From: Gari tellinella
Lineage: Eukaryota > Mollusca > Bivalvia > Cardiida > Psammobiidae
Length of the DNA stretch: 64,000 bases
Reading direction: 5' to 3'
Assembly: GCA_922989275.2 (NCBI GenBank)
Contig: OV277874.1
Coordinates: 18,836,154 to 18,900,153 of the forward strand
Under the pieces are notes generated by a model. It had not been told where the DNA came from. It did no database searches and worked only from the letters and a program-made list of their open reading frames with translations. Both the position numbers and the translations under genes were made by a program. Below, piece by piece: positions 52,931-63,837 of this stretch. How positions within the stretch are numbered: the first letter of the stretch is position 1; each line of letters begins with the position of its first letter.

Positions 52931-53223
52931 AACACTCAGAACAAACATACATGTATTTCAAAACTAAAGCTTTAAAAGAAGTATGTATGTTTGATTTAAG
53001 CAAGCTTTGAGAATCGAAAGCAGAAATAAAGTAGACCATTTTGGGAATGAGTTGGAACTGGAAGAATCCGACGACCATATGTCGGACTTCTATCCATTGA
53101 TGCACCAATTCTTTTAAAGGAATTGTGCAAAGGAAAAATTGAGTGACTTACAAACCAAGCACTCAAAGAAGCCGAGTGACTTACAGACATAGTCAGGCAC
53201 TCGATTGCTGCTCTTTTACAAGA

Positions 53224-53660
53224 GCAGCAAACGCACAGTCTATTTCACCCCGTCGGTGCAAGACCGGTGCATACAAATACAAATGACACCAAAGGCGTCA
53301 GTGATTACCCTTACGGGAATCTATTCAAAGAACGAAAGTATTGCACTTTTCAGTGAAATTGGCAGAAGGGAAATTTATGACATCTTAAATAAAACATTTC
53401 TAACATTCAGCAAGTTAATATAAATTCTGAAAGTAATACAAAAAGCTTTTGAATTCACATGGTTACGTGGAAATATATCATAATAATTAATTCTTCATTC
53501 AATCTTATACTAGCTATGCTATCTGAATTAATTTTAATGAAAATTATAAAACGTACATCAGTCGTTTTGTACTCCGTATCGCCACTGGCCCTAGATTAGC
53601 ACATGAATAAAAGGTGTTAGGATCCCAGCACCCAGCTCATACATGTACCACCATTCTACA
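53224..53660. other. Unrecognised DNA
   Basis: A short stem GCTGCTCTTTTACAAGAGCAGC at 53206-53227 and a 72-codon frame without support. Confidence 0.4.
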
Positions 53661-53662
53661 TA

Positions 53663-53738
53663 AGTGCTGATAGCTCAGTCGGTAGTGTGGTTTACTAACA
53701 ATCAAAAGGTCATAGGTTCGAGTCTCATTCGAATCAAA
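53663..53738 (+). tRNA. tRNA-like pseudogene or SINE with pol III terminator-like T run
   Basis: Box A TAGCTCAGTCGG is a perfect match and box B GGTTCGAGTCT is near-perfect. An anticodon-like stem TGGTT/AATCA can form, but its loop lacks U33, and the T stem has mismatches. A T9 run follows at 53741, as a pol III terminator would. Flanking DNA is not clearly repeated in this window. Functional tRNA is unlikely. Confidence 0.4.
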
Positions 53739-53899
53739 ACTTTTTTTTTCCTTTTTTCGTTATTTTTTTTTTAAAAAGTCCAATTGTATTGACTTGTGGG
53801 TAAATAACGCAGATAAAGGACATGTTGAGTCTTTGTTGGTTAGAATCATTGTTCGCTATATAGCTTGTCAAATTACGTTTTGGTTCATGGCTGACACAC

Positions 53900-54145
53900 A
53901 CCATTGTCTGGATGCAATGTCGTCTGCTTAAAATTGTCGTCTGCTTAAAATTGTCATCTGCTATTTTTCTCAGAGTTACGTAATGGACATTTTGACATAA
54001 AAAACTTAATGATGAGTGACAAACAGCTTGATTCAAGATCAGACGCCGCGTTACGCTGATCTGGAATCAATCTGTTTGCAAAGTTCCCTCCGATAACGAC
54101 TCCCTCCAAACAACGCCCACAATTTGTGTCTCATGTTGGGTGTAT
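53900..54145 (+). mobile_element. MITE family E, 3' part
   Basis: TAAAATTGTCGTCTGC repeated, hairpin 54020-54078 with shortened tip, then TCCCTCCGATAACGACTCCC. Confidence 0.65.
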
Positions 54146-54690
54146 CACCTGGTTCCTCTTGTCCGTAGAATTGTGCTTCTTGAAGGGGAGAAGCATGTCC
54201 TAGACATGCACTGTAGATCGTAAGACCAAGTCATGCATTGGTTATGTTCCGTACTGCAATCACGCTATTGCAGTCCTCAGTCATTGTTCACAAACTGGCA
54301 CACTCTGCAACATTCCGTGCTGGTACCTCAAACCTTATGACACTACTATAACAGAGCTGGTTAACAAACGACTCGTCTAAGATGTTACCATTGTTCAATA
54401 ATCCTAATAATCTTTCAAATGTGTATAAGTCTAGATACCAAAGAACAGGCGCTTCGTTTGGCTGTTTTAGAGATGGAGCACTGTATTTTTAACAGGATTG
54501 TTGTTGCTAACTACATCACTTAAGTTAAAGTACGTGTCTTCACTATAGCTTGTATTAAATACATGTTCCGTGGACCATTTTTTGTTCTTTTATTCTGTTT
54601 GTAAAAGACTGGAGTCTTCTTCTGGCGTTTTGGAAGCAGCTTCCCTAAGGTGTGTGTTGTTTAGCTGACGTGGTTAGTTAAGAAATTAAC
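54146..54690. other. Unrecognised DNA
   Basis: No repeat family or gene recognised. Confidence 0.4.
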
Positions 54691-54693
54691 TGA

Positions 54694-54850
54694 TTTTTTC
54701 GGCGTTTAAGCGAAATAAACGACAGCAATGATCGGCCAATTCCATGAATCGCCAATACGATGGAATTTGCCGATCATTTTCTGTCGTTGTTAGCAATTCA
54801 TTGAGTTTGCTGGTAATTTTATGTCGTTTATTTAGCTTAAATCATAAAAA
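54694..54850. repeat. Imperfect inverted repeat
   Basis: TTTAAGCGAAATAAACGACAG and TGTCGTTTATTTAGCTTAAA as outer arms; CAATGATCGGCCAATTCCAT and ATGGAATTTGCCGATCATT as inner arms. Related text at 57205-57245. Confidence 0.75.
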
Positions 54851-55010
54851 ACCTCAGTTCATTTGTTATAATATATTTGCTCTAATTTAAATGAACATTT
54901 TATTGGTATTCATGTAAGTTTAATCCATATTAGAGGTTGTTAACACGAATAATGTGTACCCTGAAAGGAATAACCATAACGGCCGTGGCCGGCGTTACTG
55001 AAGCAACGCA

Positions 55011-55330
55011 ACAAAATGAATCGCCGAGAGCAGACTATAAGCCACTCGTACTCTGCGGAAAGATGTTTACAAGTCCCGCCCCAAGAAAAATTGCGTTTAT
55101 ATAAAATTAGCGTCATTTTGTTCAATGGAATTGAATGGGGCGGATGTAAATATTTCCAGATACCTAATGGATTGTGGGTGTCATTGTCCTGTTTCTGATT
55201 TGTATCAGTCTGTGGTTCTGCCAGTTTGTAATCGTCAGCAAACACTTATTGACCAATGTCTGTCTTGAGTTTATTGTCTGTCTTTAGGACGCGGGGCTTA
55301 TGAATTTGCTCTCGGCGATTCATTTTGTTG
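55011..55330. mobile_element. Element with 22 bp perfect TIRs
   Basis: ACAAAATGAATCGCCGAGAG and its complement CTCTCGGCGATTCATTTTGT, about 275 bp apart. The right end abuts a family B half-hairpin (GGATCCAGATCAG). Confidence 0.75.
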
Positions 55331-55490
55331 GATCCAGATCAGATGCCGCGTAACATGGTGTCTGATCTGGATCCAAGCTGTTTTCCCTCGAATAGTTATT
55401 TTTCTAAAGATTAAAAATATCAAAATTAATTATGATATTTTTCGCTGACGATATATTTGAAGCAGACGACAATTGAACACGATAAGGGCT
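55329..55490 (+). mobile_element. MITE family B, truncated
   Basis: Hairpin without its left base: GGATCCAGATCAGATGCCGC to GATCTGGATCCAAGCTGTTT; GCAGACGACAATTG follows. Confidence 0.65.
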
Positions 55491-55509
55491 TAATTGTGAC
55501 ACGTTTCCT

Positions 55510-55718
55510 GTAAACTCATTCAACCATAATCTAATGTAAATGGACACTTCCGATTTCCAATTAAGTCTAGTCCATTCTTGACTTTTTACGGTTGATGTTA
55601 ACAATATATTGCCAAAAGAAAAACAGTGCAGACCCTGGTCAGATGAATTCTGCTAGCATAGGACAAGTGTACACTTCACAAGTATACTGTTTGTTACATG
55701 TAGTGGCAATGGGTTAAT
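55510..55718 (+). mobile_element. MITE family C, hairpin lost
   Basis: AACTCATTCAACC to GTGGCAATGGGTTAA; hairpin reduced to CAGTGCAGACCCTGGTCAG. Confidence 0.65.
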
Positions 55719-55826
55719 ATATTGTTATTGTTTTGAGATTGCTGTACTGCAAGGTCAGATGTAAAGTTACTTGGTGTTTGATCTGGATAAACATTGTTTG
55801 CTAATGTAATTCAAGTGGCATTCAGC

Positions 55827-56000
55827 CATAGAATTATACAACACAGTTGCATAATTCCGACTATACAATACAGTTGTATAAATCCGTGACGCAGCAAAGC
55901 AATGGTTAATTAACTGGAAAGAAGAGTCGATGTGGAGTTGAATCTGTATCCAAACTGTTGGCAAATATAACGGACTCTCTCTCTCTTTCTCGCGCGCGCG
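55827..56000 (+). repeat. Short tandem repeat and CT/CG microsatellite
   Basis: Two 33-base units around ACAACACAGTTGCATAATTC, then a CTCTCTCT...CGCGCGCG run 55973-56000. Confidence 0.75.
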
Positions 56001-56039
56001 GGCACACGCTCTCTCTATATCCCTCTCACAATGTTTGTA

Positions 56040-57250
56040 TGAATCTCTTTCTTTCTTCCCTCCCTCTATCGATCGTCTGATCTGAATCCAAACTTGAAGC
56101 CTGGTCATGATATAATGTGCTAGGCGATATACATATATGTATATCTATTGACCGAATTTCGGTAAACATCTATGTATTCAAGTGTAAAACTTTTTTTTAT
56201 TTAGACTTAATCCTAAGAGAAATTACAAAGTTTCAAATAGTTTTCCCAATCCCAACTAATGACCGCCATATTCATATTTATATTTATCTAATACTTGTAT
56301 AATGTTAATGCTGTCCATGGTAAAGTGGACCTTATACAATAATGATAAATAAAAAAATGATAAGTTTGATAAGTTAAGTTAGAATTTATTAAATCAAAAT
56401 ATCCGGTACTCTGAAAGCATGTATAATAGACATAATTATGTCTCTAGGGTCCTTTACCCCCTATATATATATATGGCATTTATTTATCACACATGGACAT
56501 CAGCCCCAATCAACACACAGCGGGAATCAGATTAGTGAGATCACTGCCCTTGAACGATTACGGTGAATTACGGAAATATCCGATTATGGGTTGGGGAAAA
56601 GAGGATTAGGTCCGATTTCAGCATCACGACATTTGTCAATATTCAAATTAAATTGGAAGCAAAAAGACTTTATTCAAATTCAAAGCAAAAGAGATTTTAT
56701 AACTGTTTTGAAAACATTCTTTCACCTCATAACTGCTAAAAAATTCGCAGATATTAAAAAGGATACTTTATTTGCGTTCAAAATCAGCAAACTACACACT
56801 TTCATTTTTTTTTACTATATGTTTAATGTGTCCGACACCAACCATTTTAAAATCAAAATGGAAGAAAAAAGTCGTTAAAATAGAAAATTAAAATTTACAT
56901 CATGTGAAAAAGAAGAAAATAAAAGTATATTGCTATGACTGCTAAAATATTGACAAATATATGAAACACCTTAAAATATGACTTTATATATCCTTTTTGA
57001 AGATATTTTGTTCAATATCAAATTATGGCAGCCCTGTCTACAAAATAAATACCATTACAACAAGACCAGCCTTTGCAATCAATTTTGTAATCTATTTTTA
57101 GGTGATGATTGATTGGATGGTTTCATTACAGTATCTAGTATTAAAACTACAGTGGAGAAGATTTGTGGAGAATTATTCGGGAGATTTTTACCCCTTAACC
57201 GTTTAATTTTCTGTCGTTTATTTCGCTTGAACGCTGTAAAAATCAGTTCA
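56040..57250. other. AT-rich DNA, little recognised
   Basis: A 95-codon frame at 56591-56878 (Lys/Phe-rich) has no supporting motif. Family A-like CAGTGGAGAAG at 57151 and inverted-repeat text at 57205. Confidence 0.4.
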
Positions 57251-57259
57251 TTTCTTAAA

Positions 57260-57610
57260 TGGGAGACAAAGATTGTGTGCGGTGTCGCAGTGAGTTGTTA
57301 TAGGGATGGACTATTTACACCGTTACCAGACAGTTTGAACCAAGATCAGACGCCGCGTAACGCGGCGTCTGATCTAGATCTAAACTATTTGTCACTCGTC
57401 TCTATATTTCTACTGTTAAAATGGCTAACACGTAACTCTGAGAAAAAACAGCAGACGACAATGTTAAGCATACGGTATAACAGCAGTAAGAGCGTTAAAC
57501 ATAATTGTCCTGTTTGGGGAAACATCGGCATCAGTTGTTGTAGGGAGGGAACCGTTTAAAGGAGGGAACCGTTGTTAGGAGGGCCTTTGTAGGGAGGGAG
57601 TTTTGCACAA
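57260..57610 (-). mobile_element. MITE family E, diverged
   Basis: Hairpin 57328-57391 (CAGTTTGAACCAAGATCAG); ends GTAGGGAGGGAGTTTTG. Confidence 0.65.
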
Positions 57611-57879
57611 CAAACAGCGAATATTATACTTTTCTTATTTCTCAGGCAAAATCAGAACTGTTTCTGACATATTGATTGTGTTTGTCTAAGAAATAATGAT
57701 AGTAGAATTAATTGAATAACTAGGCTATTGAACCTTCTATATGAAGTAAACAATTTACCAGACTAAATTTGGAACATGAATTGCCCATTTGAAGTTTCCG
57801 GGAAAAAGGTTGAACTAAAGTATGTCTATTAGTAACCAATCTACATTACACTTTGACATTTAAGTACATTTGACCTATA

Positions 57880-58150
57880 CAGTTCTTCCTCTCTACAACA
57901 ACTCCAAGTGGGAGAAACAGATTGTGTGCGTTATCTCAGGAAGTTGTTACAGGGAGGGACTATTAACACCATTATCAAACAGTCTGAACCCAGATCAGAC
58001 GCTGCGTAACGCGTTGTCTGATCCGGGTTTAAATTGCTTATGACTCGTCTCTATGTTTCTTTTGCCAAATGTCTAATACGTAACTCTGAGAAAAAAATAG
58101 CAGACGACAATGTTAAGTAGACGGTATTACAACAGTGAAAGGGTAACATA
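57880..58150 (+). mobile_element. MITE family E, diverged
   Basis: TA, CAGTTCTTCCTCTCTACAAC; hairpin about 57976-58040 (CTGAACCCAGATC and GATCCGGGTTTA). Confidence 0.65.
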
Positions 58151-58362
58151 ATTGGGGAAACAGTTGATTGTGTTTGTCTAAGAAATAATGATACTGGAAT
58201 TAATTGAATAACTGGGCTGATGAACCTTCTAGATATAGTAAACATTTTACCATACTAAATCGGGACGCGAATTGCCCGTTTGAAGATTCCAGGAAAAAGG
58301 TTTAACTAAAATATGTCTATAAGTAACGAATCTACATTACACGTTAACTTTTATCTCCTTAA

Positions 58363-59291
58363 GGGTGTATCCAGCCCATAAGCGATTTTTTCAAAGTATC
58401 AAACTTTTTTTTTGGAAAAGCTATTTATGATGAATGAAAAAATGGAAAAAAAAATATATAAGGTGGTGTCCTTCTTTTTGAGCTACAGCGATTTGAAAAA
58501 GGTATGTCAAATTTGGACTTTTTCTCTCAAATTTTACCCATTCAGAGTACACGCTTCAGTAAAATCTATTTCAAAACAAAACAAACATGGTAATTTGGAT
58601 TTTCATTATTTATTTCATGTCTATGGTGGTATTTTTACATATAGAAACCAAATTTAGACAAAGCAGGCACTAGGTTTGAACAATATGGATCCTGGAATAT
58701 CAAAATTATGCTTTTTATAGGGCATGATTTTATTAGATTTTTTATTTTATGAAAAAAAAGTAAAAAAGTTTGAAAATGAAATAGTTCTAGTATTAAACTT
58801 TTTCTTATATTCAACCAAATGTAAGCCAATGCTAAGGCAGTTCAAAATATGAAAAGAAATGGAAAGGTCAGCGTTGAAAATTTTGAGTTATTAAAGTAAA
58901 AAGAGTTATCTCTCCTTACAAAATTTACAAAAAGTACCATATCGATGATATTTAGAGCTATATAAATTTCACATTTGGGGCCTGTTTTTTCTTAAATTAG
59001 GTTTTGTATGAAGAAATACTACCATAGATAGGAAATAAATAACACAAAACCAAATTATTATATTTGTTTTCATTTAAAATGGATTTTATTGAAGCGGGCT
59101 GTTTGAAAAGGACAAAATAAGAGAAAGTGGGTGGGGTAAATTTTACATGGCCATGGAGCCAACTGTTGTTCACCAAAATGCACACTTTTTCTATTTTTTC
59201 ATTCATCTTAAATAGCTCTTCAATACAAAACCATCATAAAGTGTTTTCATATACTTTGAAAATTTCTTAAATTCATGACATTGATACACCC
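58363..59291. mobile_element. 929 bp foldback element, TTAA target
   Basis: TTAA GGGTGTATC to GATACACCC TTAA. Arms of roughly 400 bases pair imperfectly (TTTCAAAGTATCAAAC and ATACTTTGAAAATTTC; CAAACATGGTAATTTGG and CCAAATTATTATATTTG). No coding capacity recognised. Absent from the paralogous copy near 60755. Confidence 0.85.
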
Positions 59292-59296
59292 TTAAA

Positions 59297-59940
59297 CCCC
59301 CGTGACATGTAAAAGTACGTGTGTCCTATACAAACAGTGAAGACGCAGATTATAGGGCTCCTAATCTTATCATGGTCTGCACTATTTGGCATAATGCAAT
59401 AAATTTGACAAAAGCAATCCTAGATGATAAACAATTTACCATCTTACATTGGGAACTTGAATTTACAATTTGAAGTTTCACTTGGGGGGGGGGGGGTTAG
59501 CTGAACTGTGTCTATAAGTAAACACCCATATTTTACCTCATAGAAGCGACTTTAACCGTATTTTATTTAGTCCTTCGCATAAGAAAATAGTTTAAGTAGT
59601 TTATACCCCAATTGACAATTGCCGTTACAAATAGTTTTGTATAGCCTAGCAGATGGTAGTTTAAAGCAGAAGGCACATTCTGCTTTACTTACAACCTGCT
59701 TTAAGTGATCATCTGTATTTAGTGTTATAAACGGGTTATTGGATAAAGGGTTTATCCTGCTGTAATGTCGTCTGCTTTGAAATTGTCGTCTGCAAAATTT
59801 GTTAAAAATATTTTTATGCATGTTTTAATTAAATAAGCCTAAAGGCGAGTGTCAAACAGTTAAGTTGCGCCTGATCTGGACCAAACTGTTTGCAAAATAC
59901 CATGAAGTCGCGATCAGGAGGTAAAGGATTAACAATATCC
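59297..59940 (+). mobile_element. Family C, D and B remnants, copy 1
   Basis: C-like hairpin 59335-59395, a G13 tract at about 59485-59497, D-like hairpin 59660-59705, then B-like text with a collapsed hairpin 59852-59893. Confidence 0.6.
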
Positions 59941-60769
59941 GTTTGAGAGAGATTCTCTTTAGAGTATAACCGACCTTAAGGGAATGTATAAAATTATTGA
60001 TTTGTCGTACAGATGTCAATTTCCATATCTCTCCTCATCTATTGTTTGCATAATTTACCTCGCTCTGCTTCGTTTACCAATGTTTGTCTATAATATTACA
60101 CTGTTTTAGGGGAAATTAATATGGCTGTCTATTAGGTCTGACATTTAGCGAATTGTACCATGAACATTGCGGATATTACTGACCATTTGCAAATATTTGA
60201 AGTGTATCACATGTACGTAATCAATGATAAACAACTTTTTTTTCCTGCATTTCTTCACAAAATCCTATAAAATAATATCTTGTGAACATATTTAAAGTTC
60301 CATTTTGAATCCGTCTCCAGAGTTCTGATATAGATAAACAACAAACTGTATAGGAGGCATTGTTAAACAGATGGTATTGCAGCAGAGAAAGCGTTATACA
60401 TAATTGTCCCGTTAGGGGAAACAGCGGAAGGACGGAACCGTTTAAAGGAGGGAACCGTTGTTAGGAGGGCCTTTGTAGGGAGGAAGTATTGTACTACACA
60501 CAGCGAATATTATACTACATGCATTCTTATTTCTCAGGCAAAATCAGAATTGTTTCTGACATAGTGATTGTGCTATGTTTGTCTAAGAAATAATGATAGT
60601 AGAATTAATTGAATTACTAGGCTGATTAACTTTCTATATGTAGTAAACAATTTACCAGACTAAATTTGGACTATGAATTGCCCATTTGAAGATTCCGGGA
60701 AAGGGTTGAACTAAAATATGTCTATTAGTAACCAATCTACATTACACTTTGACCTTTATTTCTTTGAAC

Positions 60770-61450
60770 CCACGTGACAAGTATAGTTGTCCTTTACAAA
60801 CAATGTAAACTTACGTTTGTCCTAAACAAACAATAAAGATGCAGATTAAAAGGATCCTAATGGAGCCATTATACCATGGTCTGCACTATTTGGCATATTG
60901 CAATACATTTTACAAAAACAACCCTAGATAGTGAATAATTTTACAAGACTACATTGGGAACGTGAATTGTCCATTTGAAGTTTAAGGGGGAAAGGGTTAT
61001 CTGAAATGTGTCTTGAAGTAAACACCAATCTCTTACCTCATAGAAGCGATTTTTACCGTATTTAATTTATTCTTCCGCTGAAGAAAATAGTTCAAGTAGT
61101 TTATACCCTCATAAACAATTGCCATTACAGATCGTTTTATATAGCCTAGCAGATGGTAGTTAAAAGCAGGCTGAAAATAAAGCAGAATGTGCCTGAAGGC
61201 ACATTCTGCTTTCCCTTCAATCTGCTTAAGTGATCACCTGTACTTAGTGTTATAAACGGGTTATTGGGTAAAGGGTTTATACTGCTGTAATGTGGCCTGC
61301 TTTGAAATTATCGTCTGCAAAATTTGTTAAAATGATATTTATCTATGTTTTAAGTAAATAAACCTGTAGGCGAGTGTCAAACAGTTTGATCTGGATCCAA
61401 ACTGTTTGCCAAAGATCGTAAAGCCGCGACCAGCAGGCAAATGGTTAACA
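60770..61450 (+). mobile_element. Family C, D and B remnants, copy 2
   Basis: Paralogous to 59297-59940. The D hairpin (about 61155-61225) has a paired GTGCC/GGCAC tip. The B hairpin at 61377-61410 is reduced to CAAACAGTTTGATCTGGATC CAAACTGTTTG. Confidence 0.6.
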
Positions 61451-61860
61451 ATATCCATTTGAGAGAGAGATTCACTTTTAAGTGTATAACCGACATTAAG
61501 GGAATCTATAAAATTATTGATTTGTCGTAGAGATGTCAATTTCCATATTTCTCTTCATCTATTGTTTGCATAATTTACGTCGCTCTGCTTCGTTTCCCAC
61601 TGTTTGTCTATAATATTACACTGTTTTAGGGGAAATTAATATGGCTGTCTATTAGATATGACATTTAGCAAAATGCGGATATTATTGACCGTTTGTTAAT
61701 ATTTGAAGAGTATCGCAAGTATTAGAGTTTTCTTCTGTCCTGTCAGAGTTATTTTTAGATTGGAACATTCTAAAATTTTAAAAGGGATGATCACCGTACT
61801 CGTTGATTTCCGTACGGTCAGGCAGGGATACGGAAAGCTGTATTTATTGTGGTAAGTGTA

Positions 61861-62070
61861 CAGTAGACATTATTATTTCCCGAATAAACGCAAACACAAT
61901 GCATTAAACTGTAGAAAAATTGATTTTATCTTTTTAATGTGGGTGGCAAACAGGTTGGGGCCTGCTCAGACTCCGGGTAACCCGGTGTCTGATCTGGCTC
62001 AAACCTGTTTGAAATGGATATAATAGTTTTTTAGCATATACACGTTTATTGAGAATGAATAACATATCAG
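61861..62070 (-). mobile_element. MITE family A, diverged, paired base change
   Basis: TA, CAGTAGACATT; hairpin 61947-62011 whose base reads CAAACAGGTTGG and AAACCTGTTTG, a G/C pair replacing T/A on both arms. Confidence 0.75.
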
Positions 62071-62244
62071 TAAAATTAGCGCAGCTGTCTCGTGCTGCAC
62101 GAGACTCATGCATATCACAAGTTGGAAAGTGTACGACTATATAGATCCGATGTTACCCTGTTATCTATTTACCATTATGAACTATTCTGTTCTAAAAATA
62201 ACTCTGACAGGTCAAACAAATCGAACAAAATATATTTATTTCAT

Positions 62245-62280
62245 AAAAAAAAAAAAAAAAAAACGAAAAAAAAAATCAAC
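62245..62280 (+). repeat. Poly-A tract
   Basis: A18 and A8 runs interrupted by CG; flanking DNA unassigned. Confidence 0.85.
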
Positions 62281-62647
62281 TTATTTCTAACTTTTTCCCG
62301 TTGATGTATTCACCAAACAATACAGTTTGGTTTGAAATACTTTCTTTATTTGAATTTCTGATATCGTTAAACTGATTGCTACCTAGATTAAAAGCAATCC
62401 TTCTAATTTTAAAACGTTGTCATTTTCTCTATGTTAGTGCATTGCTTTTTGGGTTTAGTTTCTTTATGCACAATAATTTCTCAAATGACTACCTTTGTTT
62501 TCTACAGCGAACAGCGGTCACGAATATCCTTGTCTCCAATATGTGTGAGATCAATATCATGACGTCACTATATAACGTCACTATTTATAAAAGCGTTTTG
62601 ACGTCACCGGGGTTCCAAAAAAGCCTATTGCTTTAAAAAAAATAGCT

Positions 62648-62836
62648 TAAAATCGTTGGTTATGTGAGAAAAAGAATATGTCACTCGTCGATGTTGAAGA
62701 CAAGTTGATATCAAACTCGTGTAGGATAGGAAAGTTATTAAGCTCGCCAAGGCTCGCTTAATAACATTTAAATTCTAGACTCGTTTGACATCAGCCTGTC
62801 TTAAACATCGACGAGTGACAGGTCCTATACGTCTCA
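62648..62836. mobile_element. Family H inverted-repeat element
   Basis: TGTCACTCGTCGATGTTGAAG and TTAAACATCGACGAGTGACA; the middle AAGCTCGCCAAGGCTCGCTT is shared with 560-680 and 17346-17563. Confidence 0.85.
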
Positions 62837-62839
62837 CAT

Positions 62840-63300
62840 GTACATCGCAGCGGTTCTGGGGCGAACTTGTCATAGGGATATTTATGTTTATTTGATTGAA
62901 ATTTCCCCCTAATCACTCTACCAAGAGCTAAAAGGAAGACAGGTATGTGACTGTGATCCCATGTGTTTGGATTAGCCAAAACCATTCCTCACCATCCTCT
63001 CGTCTTATCATTAATAGTGGCTATATGATCTGTTCAGTGTCGCATTGTCGTAAAACCCAGCTCACTCACTCACTCACTTTTAGACGGGAAAGAATGACGT
63101 CTTCTCTGTAAATGTAAAGCAAAAGTATCCGATTTTTCTGACCTGACCGAATCATTTTAAGAACAGAATAGTTTATAATGGTAAAAAGGTAAGCAAGGTA
63201 ACATCGGATATTATTAGTTACACGGTATTTTGGCAGGGTGTAAGGGCTTGTATTACGGTTTTGGGTTCTGTATTTCCTGAGTGCGAAAAACGTGAAATAA
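62840..63300. other. Unrecognised DNA
   Basis: A scrap of family A end text (ACGGGAAAGAATGACG, 63084) and CTCACTCACTCACT; otherwise nothing. Confidence 0.4.
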
Positions 63301-63307
63301 ATATGTA

Positions 63308-63553
63308 CAGTGGAGAAAACGTTATTCTTTCCCGTTTAAACGCAAACGTACGCAAACGCAAAGCGCTAAAACGTAGAAAAGATCAACTTTTGGACAATTC
63401 TGATATTTCATGTTTATCTTGGTGGCAAACAGTTTGGAGCCTGATCAGACGCCGGGTTACACGGCGTCTGATCTGGCTCCAAACTGTTTGTACTGCAAAT
63501 AATAGTTTTAGCGTAAACGCGTTTATTGGGAAAGAATAACAGATTCTCCACTG
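63308..63553 (-). mobile_element. MITE family A, full length
   Basis: TA both sides; hairpin 63427-63490 with one tip mismatch. Confidence 0.92.
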
Positions 63554-63837
63554 TATTCTCTACTGTACATTACACACAAAAAATAGTTATCCGTATCTCT
63601 GGCTAGCTGTAGCGAAATCATCGAGCCAAATGACCATCCCAATTTAAATTTTAGAATGTTCCAATTTAAAAATATCTCGGTCATGTCAAAACCTCAAAGA
63701 ACCCAAAGTTGCAATATAGTGGTAATTTCTCTACAAAGACGCCCATTATTTCGTTGCATAAAAAACACCCATCGGCGCAAAAACTAATAACATGTACACA
63801 GATTATTGTTTGTCATTGGAGGAAAATGTATTGCCTT

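Larger units (their letters stand above)
58150..61700 (+). repeat. Tandem segmental duplication, two copies
   Basis: Copy 1 is about 58150-60190 (including the 929 bp foldback element); copy 2 about 60540-61700. Shared text includes TTTGTCTAAGAAATAATGAT, family C, D and B fragments, and CTCTGCTTCGTTTACCA/CTCTGCTTCGTTTCCCA. A third partial copy is at 57620-57870. Confidence 0.85.

Noticed and set aside
56591..56878. 95-residue Lys/Phe-rich frame
   Set aside because: AT-rich low-complexity DNA gives such frames by chance; no homology or splice evidence.
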